DNA from: CAZTGZ01 sp044339595 | GTDB lineage: Bacteria; Bacteroidota; Bacteroidia; NS11-12g; UBA9320 | Direction: 5' to 3' | Assembly: GCA_044339595.1 (NCBI GenBank) | Contig: JBIIVF010000076.1 | Location: 1 to 11,830 of the forward strand | Length of the DNA: 11,830 nt | Shown here: in pieces, positions 1 to 5,884 of the stretch | Layout: every line of letters starts with the position of its first letter | Numbering within the stretch: position 1 is the stretch's first letter | Position numbers and translations under genes: made by a program | Notes under the pieces: generated by a model | Databases searched by the model: none | Seen by the model: only the letters and a program-made list of their open reading frames with translations | Told to the model about the DNA's origin: nothing

Positions 1-198
1 ACCAACTTCGAGTTTTAGGGTATATCGGCCTTGTTCATCGGTTGTGGTGCCATAATTCTCTCCCCTGACCCGAATATTCACAAAGGGCATCGGTTCATTC
101 TTTTCGTTGTTCACAAAGCCTTTCAAATAATAAAAGGTCTGTGCTTCGGCCTGTTGCAAAACCATCGCAAACAAAAAGCACAACACCCACTTTATCAA
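1..198 (-). CDS. Exported protein with carboxypeptidase-regulatory-like N-terminal domain (partial, 3' end outside window)
   Basis: The minus strand reads an open frame through the left window edge; 66 residues are visible. From a TTG codon at 198-196 it begins MIKWVLCFLFAMVLQQAEAQ, a good signal peptide (Lys, hydrophobic core, likely cleavage near AEA|Q). The mature part, about residues 21-66, has the pattern G-x-V...EP-x-PFVNIRV-x-G...GTTTDEQGRYTL, which matches the carboxypeptidase-regulatory-like beta-sandwich (CarboxypepD_reg family). In Bacteroidota this domain is found at the N-terminus of TonB-dependent receptors and of other large surface proteins, so the full product cannot be named from this fragment. 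No ATG precedes the signal peptide: the only in-frame ATG lies inside the hydrophobic core, and the frame stays open up to a second TTG at 240-238, which would give a 14-residue longer N-terminus. It is transcribed divergently from gpmI. Confident in a secreted domain-bearing protein; the start codon and identity are uncertain. Confidence 0.7.
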   Translation of the reverse strand, partial: MIKWVLCFLFAMVLQQAEAQTFYYLKGFVNNEKNEPMPFVNIRVRGENYGTTTDEQGRYTLKLEVG

Positions 199-260
199 AG
201 GTCGTTTATGATTGAAAGTACCGTAACTAATTAGATTCAAAATATATTTTCGAAAGTTTG

Positions 261-268
261 CAAATGTA
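261..268 (-). promoter_or_regulatory. Candidate -7 promoter element (TACATTTG) for the leftmost minus-strand gene
   Basis: On the minus strand this octamer matches the Bacteroidota -7 consensus TAnnTTTG exactly and lies about 60 nt upstream of the preferred TTG start at 198. No TTG -33 element occurs at the usual 17-23 nt spacing, so only half of the promoter is supported. Confidence 0.35.
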
Positions 269-299
269 TCGCTTCATCTCCAACCGCTGAATAGTTATC

Positions 300-318
300 G
301 ACAAACATTCGGTTTGTC
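300..318. repeat. Perfect 7-bp inverted repeat in the divergent intergenic region
   Basis: GACAAAC (300-306), a 5-nt centre ATTCG, and GTTTGTC (312-318) form a perfect inverted repeat. It sits between the divergent promoters of the left-edge gene and gpmI, 36 nt upstream of the preferred gpmI start. The size suits either a dimeric regulator's operator or a small hairpin in a leader. No regulator is encoded nearby, so the role is unknown. Confidence 0.45.
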
Positions 319-354
319 TTTTCCAAGAACGTTTAAATGGGGAATTTTGTACTT

Positions 355-1863
355 ATGTCTCAAAAAGCTTTATTGATGATTCTCGACGGATGGGGAATCG
401 GTCGAAGAGATCATACGGATGCGGTCTTTCAAGCAAAAACACCCTTTGTTGATCATTTGTTTGCAGAAGCTCCTCATACCACTTTAAAAACGTATGGCGA
501 AAATGTGGGTCTCCCCGATGGTCAAATGGGGAATTCTGAAGTCGGACATTTGAATATTGGTGCCGGTCGGGTGGTTTGGCAAATGCTTGTGCGCATCAAC
601 AAGGCGTTTGAATCAGGCAGCATCGTGGATGAGCCTGGGTTTAAAGATCTGCTCGAAAAGGCCCGTCATTCAAATCGAAAAATCCATTTGATGGGTTTGG
701 TGAGCGATGGTGGAGTGCACAGCAGCATTGAACACCTCGAACATCTGTGCCGGATATTTCAAAAGGAAGGATTGGAGGACAGCTTATTCATCCATGCTTT
801 TTTGGATGGAAGAGACACCGATCCACACAGCGGTTTGGATTTTTTAAAGCGCACCTTGACTTTTCCGGGAAATATCGCATCAGTCATCGGTCGATATTAT
901 GCCATGGATCGCGATAAACGATGGGAGCGGGTTCAAAGAGCCCATGCACTGATGGTCAATGGAATGGGAATCCCATCCACAGATCTAACTGCGTCGGTTC
1001 AAGCTCAATATGCTGAGCATATCACCGATGAGTTTATGGAGCCCATCATCCATGTAAACCCTGATGGAAAGCCTATGGCCTTGATTGCGGAAGGGGATAT
1101 CGTGCTTTGCTTTAATTTCAGAACAGATCGCGGAAGGGAGATTACGACCGTATTAACACAGCAGTCGTTTCCTGAACTGAAGATGGATCCCTTAAAGTTG
1201 CATTATTATACGCTTACCGAATATGACAAATCGTTCAAAAATGTATCCATCATTTTCGGAAACGATGATTTAAAAATGACTTTGGGTGAAGTGATGGAAA
1301 ATCATGGTTTGACCCAAATCAGGGCGGCTGAAACGGAGAAATATCCGCATGTCACGTTCTTTTTTAGCGGCGGTAGAGAAGATGCCTTTAAAGGAGAATC
1401 CCGCATCTTAATTCCCTCACCGAAAGTGGCCACCTATGATCTTCAGCCCGAGATGAGCGCACCTGCCTTGACAGACGCCATTTTGACTGCTTTGGATAAA
1501 AATGAAACCGACTTCTATTGCATCAATTTTGCCAATCCGGATATGGTCGGTCATACCGGTGTTTTTGATGCCATTGTTAAAGCCTGTGAAACCGTGGATG
1601 GCTGTGCTGAAAAGATTGCCAACAAGGCCTTGTCACTAGGGATAAAAGTGGTGATCATCGCAGATCACGGCAATGCCGACAACGCCATCAACCCTGATGG
1701 AACACCCAATACTGCTCACAGTTTGAATCCGGTTCCTTGCTTTGTTTTAGGGGAACCCCATGCACAACTTCATGAAGGCGTATTAGCGGACGTTGCCCCA
1801 ACCATCCTGAAGCTGATGCAGATTCATCCGCCATTTGAAATGACCGGAAACCCACTTTACTAA
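355..1863 (+). CDS. gpmI: 2,3-bisphosphoglycerate-independent phosphoglycerate mutase
   Basis: Interconverts 3-phosphoglycerate and 2-phosphoglycerate in cytosolic glycolysis and gluconeogenesis, using a phosphoserine intermediate and two metal ions (usually Mn2+). The 502-residue length is typical. Landmarks: metal ligand D11 in ILDGWGIG; catalytic Ser61 in GQMGNSEVGHLNIGAGR; substrate-binding LDGRDTDP around 150-157; FRTDRGREIT around 255-264; K329 in the AETEKYPHVTFFFSGG stretch; metal ligands D396 and H400 in NPDMVGHTG; D437/H438 in IADHGNAD; and H455 in NTAHSLNPVP. All residues of the alkaline-phosphatase-superfamily active site appear present, so the enzyme should be active. The frame opens at ATG 337 (MGNFVL...), but I prefer ATG 355 (MSQKALLMILDGWG) because family members start a few residues before the first metal-binding strand. 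The stop overlaps the next gene by one base (TAATG), implying translational coupling. Divergent from the left-edge gene. Confidence 0.97.
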   Translation: MSQKALLMILDGWGIGRRDHTDAVFQAKTPFVDHLFAEAPHTTLKTYGENVGLPDGQMGNSEVGHLNIGAGRVVWQMLVRINKAFESGSIVDEPGFKDLLEKARHSNRKIHLMGLVSDGGVHSSIEHLEHLCRIFQKEGLEDSLFIHAFLDGRDTDPHSGLDFLKRTLTFPGNIASVIGRYYAMDRDKRWERVQRAHALMVNGMGIPSTDLTASVQAQYAEHITDEFMEPIIHVNPDGKPMALIAEGDIVLCFNFRTDRGREITTVLTQQSFPELKMDPLKLHYYTLTEYDKSFKNVSIIFGNDDLKMTLGEVMENHGLTQIRAAETEKYPHVTFFFSGGREDAFKGESRILIPSPKVATYDLQPEMSAPALTDAILTALDKNETDFYCINFANPDMVGHTGVFDAIVKACETVDGCAEKIANKALSLGIKVVIIADHGNADNAINPDGTPNTAHSLNPVPCFVLGEPHAQLHEGVLADVAPTILKLMQIHPPFEMTGNPLY

Positions 1864-2246
1864 TGACAGATATCGAAAACAGGCAGGACATTGCCCACTT
1901 GGTAAATAGTTTTTATGATACGGTAAAAACAGATCCGGTGATTGGTCATTTTTTTACTGAAGTGGTGCATGTTCACTGGGATGAGCACCTTCCTAAAATG
2001 TACGATTTTTGGGAGTCGATTGTGTTCGGATCAGGGAATTTCAAAGGAAATCCCATGGCGCGACATTTTCAGATTAGCCAGATTACGCCTATTGAAACCG
2101 CGCACTTTAACCATTGGTTGAAACTATGGACGGAGAATGCAGACCGTCTTTTTACAGGACAAAATACAGAGCAAATCAAGCAACGCGCTCAAAGCATCGC
2201 CGGACTCATGGATTACAAAATTCAGCAACGAAAGATCACAGGGTAA
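1863..2246 (+). CDS. Group III truncated haemoglobin
   Basis: A 127-residue cytosolic haem protein of the 2/2 globin fold, group III (the Campylobacter Ctb class). Aligning from memory with Ctb gives the expected haem-pocket residues: B10 Tyr at Y18 (NSFYDTV), E7 His at H42 (WDEHLPKM), proximal F8 His at H68 (ARHFQI) and G8 Trp at W85 (HWLKLW). The C-terminal QRAQSIAGLM helix also matches. Group III globins bind O2 with high affinity, and Ctb has been linked to oxygen and nitrosative-stress handling; the role in this organism is not shown by the sequence. The ATG overlaps the gpmI stop (TAATG), so the two should be co-translated, with no separate promoter. Its stop lies 5 bp from the stop of the converging minus-strand gene, with no room for a conventional terminator between them. 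Family confident; physiological role inferred. Confidence 0.93.
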   Translation: MTDIENRQDIAHLVNSFYDTVKTDPVIGHFFTEVVHVHWDEHLPKMYDFWESIVFGSGNFKGNPMARHFQISQITPIETAHFNHWLKLWTENADRLFTGQNTEQIKQRAQSIAGLMDYKIQQRKITG

Positions 2247-2251
2247 CGAAA

Positions 2252-3511
2252 TCAGGTTTTCTTCTTCTCCTGTTTCGCACTCGGAAACAAAATATTGTTG
2301 AGAATCAAACGATATCCCGGTGAATTCGGGTGTAAACTCAAATCTGTGGGCGGTTCACCCACCATGTGACGATAATCTTCAGGGTCATGTCCTGAATAGA
2401 AGGTCCATGTGCCTTTGCCCAAAACACCATGCATATATCGCACCTCTTCGAGTGATTTATTTTCTCCCAGGATAATAGTGCTGCTTTTTACCAGGTTCTT
2501 CTTGAAAGCCGTGGTTTGACCATAAAATCCTTTACAAACCCTTTCGTGATTTTGGGTGAGAATGGTGGGAACTACATCCCATTTGGCAGAAAATTCATTC
2601 AATACAAAAACGTCGTTATTCTCATTGATGCTTCGTTCATGGGGTTGCATGTCTATGTTGGAATACTCATAATACATGGGGTCCATGATCAAATGAAAGT
2701 CTTTGAATGCCAAGGTGTTAGAGAAGTTTAATTTCGAGTTGGCCTGGTAATCCATGGGATCGCCGTCAAACATTTCAGCGCAGATATCCAACTCTTCTGC
2801 TGCCAGAGCGATGTCATAAGAATCAGTGGCAGAACACATCGCAAACAGAAATCCTCCGCCCAGAGTAAAGTCACGAATTTTCTTCACCACCTCAAGTTTC
2901 ATTTTCGAAACTTTAGCATATCCATAACGAGCAGCGGTGCTCTCCGCTTCCTCCACTTGTTCGATATACCAGGGGGCATTGCGGTAACTCGAATAGAACT
3001 TTCCGTATTGACCCGTGAAGTCTTCATGGTGCAAGTGCAGCCAATCATAAAGCGGTAATTTTCCATCCAATACTTCATCATCGAAAATGACATCGTAAGG
3101 GATTTGGGCATAAGTCAATACCATGGTTACGGCATCATCCCAAGGTTGAGCACTTTTTGGAGAGTAAACGGCAATTTTAGGTGTCTTCAGTAATTTTACC
3201 ACATTCGCATTTACCACCGGGCTTTCTATCTCCATCTTGATGGCATCCGCTTTGGAATAGGATAATTTCTCAAAAGAAACGCCCCTCAATAGACATTCTT
3301 TTTCAAATTCAGGATACGCGTCCATTAAGAAACTACCTCCGCGATAGTTTAAAAGCCATTCTACTTCCTTATCAAATGCGAGTACCCAGTAGGTAAGTCC
3401 GTAAGCTTTCAGGTGGTCTTTCTGCCCTTCATCCATTGGAATAAGGAGCTTTTGCGCATTCCCGGTCATGAATACCAACATCATCAAGCCTGAAATCATC
3501 CATTTCTTCAT
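2252..3511 (-). CDS. Secreted uncharacterised protein with amidotransferase-like core (family often labelled 'asparagine synthetase B')
   Basis: A 419-residue protein starting MKKWMISGLMMLVFMTGNAQ, a clear signal peptide with likely cleavage near NA|Q, so it is exported. The mature N-terminus (KLLIPMDEGQKDHLKAYGLTYWVL, positions 21-44, then EVEWLLNYRGGSF) recalls a Bacteroidota family commonly annotated as asparagine synthetase B. That label is not supported: there is no N-terminal nucleophile Cys and no SGGxDS pyrophosphatase loop. Residues about 111-145 (KIAVYSPKS...PYDVIFDDEV) look like the start of a class I glutamine-amidotransferase-like flavodoxin fold, and GGGFLFAMCSATDS places Cys226 where such folds carry the nucleophile elbow. 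Also notable: HLHHEDFTGQYGKFY (159-173) and FYSGHDPEDY (371-380). The frame extends to a TTG at 3523, but ATG 3511 follows the crcB stop directly (TAACATG) and gives the better signal peptide. Last gene of a compact minus-strand group. Enzymatic activity is unknown. Confidence 0.85.
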   Translation of the reverse strand: MKKWMISGLMMLVFMTGNAQKLLIPMDEGQKDHLKAYGLTYWVLAFDKEVEWLLNYRGGSFLMDAYPEFEKECLLRGVSFEKLSYSKADAIKMEIESPVVNANVVKLLKTPKIAVYSPKSAQPWDDAVTMVLTYAQIPYDVIFDDEVLDGKLPLYDWLHLHHEDFTGQYGKFYSSYRNAPWYIEQVEEAESTAARYGYAKVSKMKLEVVKKIRDFTLGGGFLFAMCSATDSYDIALAAEELDICAEMFDGDPMDYQANSKLNFSNTLAFKDFHLIMDPMYYEYSNIDMQPHERSINENNDVFVLNEFSAKWDVVPTILTQNHERVCKGFYGQTTAFKKNLVKSSTIILGENKSLEEVRYMHGVLGKGTWTFYSGHDPEDYRHMVGEPPTDLSLHPNSPGYRLILNNILFPSAKQEKKKT

Positions 3512-3512
3512 G

Positions 3513-3893
3513 TTATTTTCCAATTAATTCTCCAATCTTATTGCCTGTAACTACGAAGGCAAACCCTAAAATATTGCTCAACATGATATAAACCATCAAT
3601 GTCCCTGTTTCTCCAGACCTCCACAAAATAAATGACTCTAGGCCAAAGGTGGAAAAAGTGGTGAATCCTCCTAAAAAACCGGTAACGATTAATGGGAGCA
3701 GAATTGAACTTGTTGTGTCTACAATCAACCATCTCCAAACCAGGCCGATAAGCAAGCAACCCAGCATATTTACCACAAAAGTTGCCCAAGGGAAACCACC
3801 GGCTCCCGGATTAGACAACCCAACGGAAAATGCATATCGGCACGCTGCTCCCAATGCACCTCCCAACATAACCCATCCAATTTTATCCATCAT
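3513..3893 (-). CDS. crcB: Fluoride ion channel CrcB/Fluc
   Basis: A 126-residue inner-membrane protein with four hydrophobic segments, the normal size for the CrcB/Fluc family, which works as an antiparallel dimer exporting fluoride. Diagnostic motifs: GGALGAACRY (11-20), the VNMLG segment with the pore Asn42, GFLGGFTTFSTF (72-83) carrying the two pore phenylalanines F80 and F83, and SNILGF in the last helix. All key residues are present, and one homodimeric gene is sufficient. The ATG at 3893 overlaps the upstream gene's TGA (ATGA), the classic coupling arrangement; a second ATG at 3890 gives a product one residue shorter. The next gene starts 1 nt after this stop. I saw no fluoride riboswitch: the gene is internal to the group, and the only leader within it, upstream of the 276-residue gene, is too short and lacks the expected fold. 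Confidence 0.96.
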   Translation of the reverse strand: MMDKIGWVMLGGALGAACRYAFSVGLSNPGAGGFPWATFVVNMLGCLLIGLVWRWLIVDTTSSILLPLIVTGFLGGFTTFSTFGLESFILWRSGETGTLMVYIMLSNILGFAFVVTGNKIGELIGK

Positions 3894-4720
3894 GGGCGAT
3901 AGGTATAGTGGTTAAAATAAATCCTTTCCAACTGTCCAAAACGATTATACCAATGCGTTTGCGCTGCGAGTCCGTTTTTAGCATAAATAAATTCAGTGGC
4001 CGTATTTTCGAGTGTGTTGGTGTGTCTCACGAGTGCATTGTTGGCGTAGTCATATAAATCTTTGCTATAACTGTACTGAGGCACAAAGCTCTCGAAAGTT
4101 TCATCGGTAATTTGACCCTGATCGTTGTAAACATAGTTGTATTTGGCTAAAACGGCTCCCGTATCGTTCACCACTTCCACCTTTGAAAGCAAGCCTTTTT
4201 GGTAATCCATCATGCGTGTATAGGAAGGTTGTTTTAATGGATTGCTGCTGATGATTTTCTCCTTGACCATTTTTTCTTTTCTATCGAGTTCAGGATAATA
4301 GGTTAAAACCAAGGTATCCGAAGGCTCAAAAGATATGCGCTCTTCGCGAATGACGTTTCTGTTGTCGTCGTAATTGAACCGGGTGAGGCTGATGATGTTG
4401 TCGTTACTCAGTGTTTTTATTTCTGAAGGAAGATGGTTTGGGTAATATTTAAAAATGGTCTCATCCACTCTGTTCCAACCCATGCAATTGTAATCAGATT
4501 TGATATAGTCTACTTTCCCGAATTCATTAAACTGACGTGTTTCACTTAGACAGCTGTCTTTTTGTCGAATCATCATCGGAAATTTGACCCAGCTTTTCAT
4601 TTCAGCAACTTTCAACTGCTGATACAGAGCAGTATCATTCCCTTGAGCATGGACAAACTGAACCATTAAAATGGCTAAAATCATCCATAAGAATTGAATG
4701 CCGTTATATCTTTTCTTCAT
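3890..4720 (-). CDS. Secreted protein with YD/Rhs-like beta-strand repeats, function unknown
   Basis: A 276-residue protein with an N-terminal signal peptide (MKKRYNGIQFLWMILAILMV, then cleavage near VHA|Q at about residue 25). The mature part has repeated short strands of the form Y/F-x-Y-x(2)-N/D-x(2)-G/N: TRFNYDDNRNVIREE (113-127), YNYVYNDQGQITDE (194-207), LYDYANNALVRHTN (222-235), FIYAKNGLAAQTHW (244-257) and YNRFGQLERIYFNHYTY (258-274). These resemble the YD/Rhs-like or MORN-like strands of small Bacteroidota envelope proteins. There is no toxin domain, and at this size it is not a true Rhs shell. The frame stays open upstream into tsaD, but only ATG 4720 precedes a signal peptide. Its TGA overlaps the crcB ATG by 4 nt, so it leads the crcB group. 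A signal sequence ending in AQ rather than a lipobox suggests a periplasmic or secreted protein. Function not recognised. Confidence 0.8.
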   Translation of the reverse strand: MKKRYNGIQFLWMILAILMVQFVHAQGNDTALYQQLKVAEMKSWVKFPMMIRQKDSCLSETRQFNEFGKVDYIKSDYNCMGWNRVDETIFKYYPNHLPSEIKTLSNDNIISLTRFNYDDNRNVIREERISFEPSDTLVLTYYPELDRKEKMVKEKIISSNPLKQPSYTRMMDYQKGLLSKVEVVNDTGAVLAKYNYVYNDQGQITDETFESFVPQYSYSKDLYDYANNALVRHTNTLENTATEFIYAKNGLAAQTHWYNRFGQLERIYFNHYTYRP

Positions 4721-4767
4721 ACTGTTTTTCGGGTTGAGTATTTTTCTTTTTCTATCCAAAGAGATGC

Positions 4768-4775
4768 CAAATTTA
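4768..4775 (-). promoter_or_regulatory. Candidate -7 promoter element (TAAATTTG) for the 276-residue gene / crcB group
   Basis: An exact TAnnTTTG match on the minus strand, 47 nt upstream of the ATG at 4720 and inside the 83-nt gap after tsaD. No TTG occurs 17-23 nt upstream, so the -33 half is missing or degenerate. If used, it would let the three downstream genes be expressed separately from tsaD. Confidence 0.4.
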
Positions 4776-4803
4776 ACCACAATGTTGCCTCTGTTTAAAA
4801 ACT

Positions 4804-5820
4804 TCAGGGATGTCGGGCGAAAGGCATGGCATCGAGGCGGTCTGACACGCCGTCTAAATGAGCATAATGCGCCGCCATGGCAATCATCGCAGCATTGTCT
4901 GTGCAATATTCAAATGCAGGAATATAACTATGCCAGCCTTGATCTAAAGCCATTTCTTCAAAGGCTTTCCGCAAAGCCGAATTGGCCGATACGCCTCCGG
5001 CCAGTGCCACCTCCTTAATACCGCAGTCTAAAGCGGCCTTTTTAAAGTTTTTTAAAAGATTCCGAACAATATGATGTTGAATGGATGCACAAATATGCGG
5101 CAGCTCCTGTTCAATAAAATTGGCATTTAGTGCCACTTTCTCTTTAAGGAAATACAAAACAGAGGTCTTGAATCCTGAAAAACTGTAATCATATCCGTCC
5201 ATTTTGCTTTCGCCAAATTTGAACTTCAGCGGATCTCCTTCTTTAGCATATCGATCAATCAACGGTCCCCCGGGATAAGGCAATCCAAGCATCTTAGCGG
5301 TTTTGTCAAAAGCTTCTCCGGCCGCATCATCGCGGGTTCTGCCCATGATTTCCATGTCACTGTAGCTGTTCACTTGTATGATTTGGGTATGACCGCCACT
5401 CACCAGTAAGCATAAAAAAGGGAATTTTGGAACAGGCTGATCAATGAAATGCGCCATTACATGGGCTTTCAGGTGATCTACCCCAATACACGGGATCTTC
5501 AAAGATAAACTCAAGGCACGTGCATAAGCGCTTCCCACCATCAACGAACCCATCAATCCGGGCCCTCTCGCATAGGCAACTCCGGTTAAATCTCTCAACG
5601 AAACGCCTGCATTTTTAAGCGCTGTTTCTACCACCGGTATCAAATGCTGTAAATGCGCTCGAGACGCCATTTCGGGAACAACGCCCCCATATTGCTGATG
5701 CACCATTTGGGTGGCCACAACATTGGACTGAATTTTTCCGTTGACCACAACAGCTGCTCCGGTATCATCGCAGGATGATTCTATCGCCAGTAAACAGGTG
5801 TTGTCTTTATTATCGTACAT
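4804..5820 (-). CDS. tsaD: tRNA N6-adenosine threonylcarbamoyltransferase subunit TsaD
   Basis: Transfers the threonylcarbamoyl group from TC-AMP to A37 of ANN-decoding tRNAs to make t6A, in a cytosolic complex with TsaB and TsaE (neither is in this window). The 338-residue length is standard. Family motifs: AIESSCDDTGAAV (12-24), GGVVPEMASRAHLQHLIPVV, ARGPGLMGSLMVG, GVDHLKAH with metal ligands H116 and H120, the VSGGHTQ loop (140-146), GEAFDKTAKMLGLPYPGGP, DYSFSGFKTSV, AGGVSANSALR (274-284) and YCTDNAAMIA with metal ligand D308. The core appears intact. The frame runs further upstream to 5916, but the ATG at 5820 gives the usual few residues before the first ATPase-fold strand, and the longer start would overlap the divergent tamB coding region. 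Next to a TamB-like gene, an arrangement I recall as common in Bacteroidota. Confidence 0.97.
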   Translation of the reverse strand: MYDNKDNTCLLAIESSCDDTGAAVVVNGKIQSNVVATQMVHQQYGGVVPEMASRAHLQHLIPVVETALKNAGVSLRDLTGVAYARGPGLMGSLMVGSAYARALSLSLKIPCIGVDHLKAHVMAHFIDQPVPKFPFLCLLVSGGHTQIIQVNSYSDMEIMGRTRDDAAGEAFDKTAKMLGLPYPGGPLIDRYAKEGDPLKFKFGESKMDGYDYSFSGFKTSVLYFLKEKVALNANFIEQELPHICASIQHHIVRNLLKNFKKAALDCGIKEVALAGGVSANSALRKAFEEMALDQGWHSYIPAFEYCTDNAAMIAMAAHYAHLDGVSDRLDAMPFARHP

Positions 5821-5859
5821 AATAGCAATCTTGTGAAGGGTCGATTGGCAACTTAGTGT

Positions 5860-5867
5860 TAATTTTG
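5860..5867 (+). promoter_or_regulatory. Candidate -7 promoter element (TAATTTTG) for the tamB-like gene
   Basis: An exact TAnnTTTG match 17 nt upstream of the GTG start, inside the 64-nt divergent spacer with tsaD. TTG triplets lie 12 and 26 nt upstream, outside the usual 17-23 nt range, so the -33 half is imperfect. Use of this site would leave a very short leader. On the opposite strand I saw only an incomplete match (TAAGTTG) for tsaD. Confidence 0.35.
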
Positions 5868-5884
5868 AAAGGTTTAAACAACAG

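Noticed and set aside
337..354. Six-residue N-terminal extension of gpmI from ATG 337
   Set aside because: Family members start just before the first metal-binding strand, which ATG 355 fits; the extension adds nothing recognisable, although it cannot be fully excluded.
2247..2290. Bidirectional terminator between the globin gene and the converging minus-strand gene
   Set aside because: Only 5 nt lie between the stops, and the best local stem (CAGG/CCTG) is 4 bp with a 12-nt loop, too weak to call.
4721..4803. Fluoride riboswitch controlling the crcB group
   Set aside because: The 83-nt gap is AT-rich, contains the promoter-like element itself and lacks a recognisable fluoride-aptamer pattern.
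4721..4906. Upstream extension of the 276-residue protein's frame into tsaD
   Set aside because: The extension is Arg/His/Cys-rich, lies antisense-free but out of frame within tsaD, and would bury the signal peptide 62 residues inside the protein.
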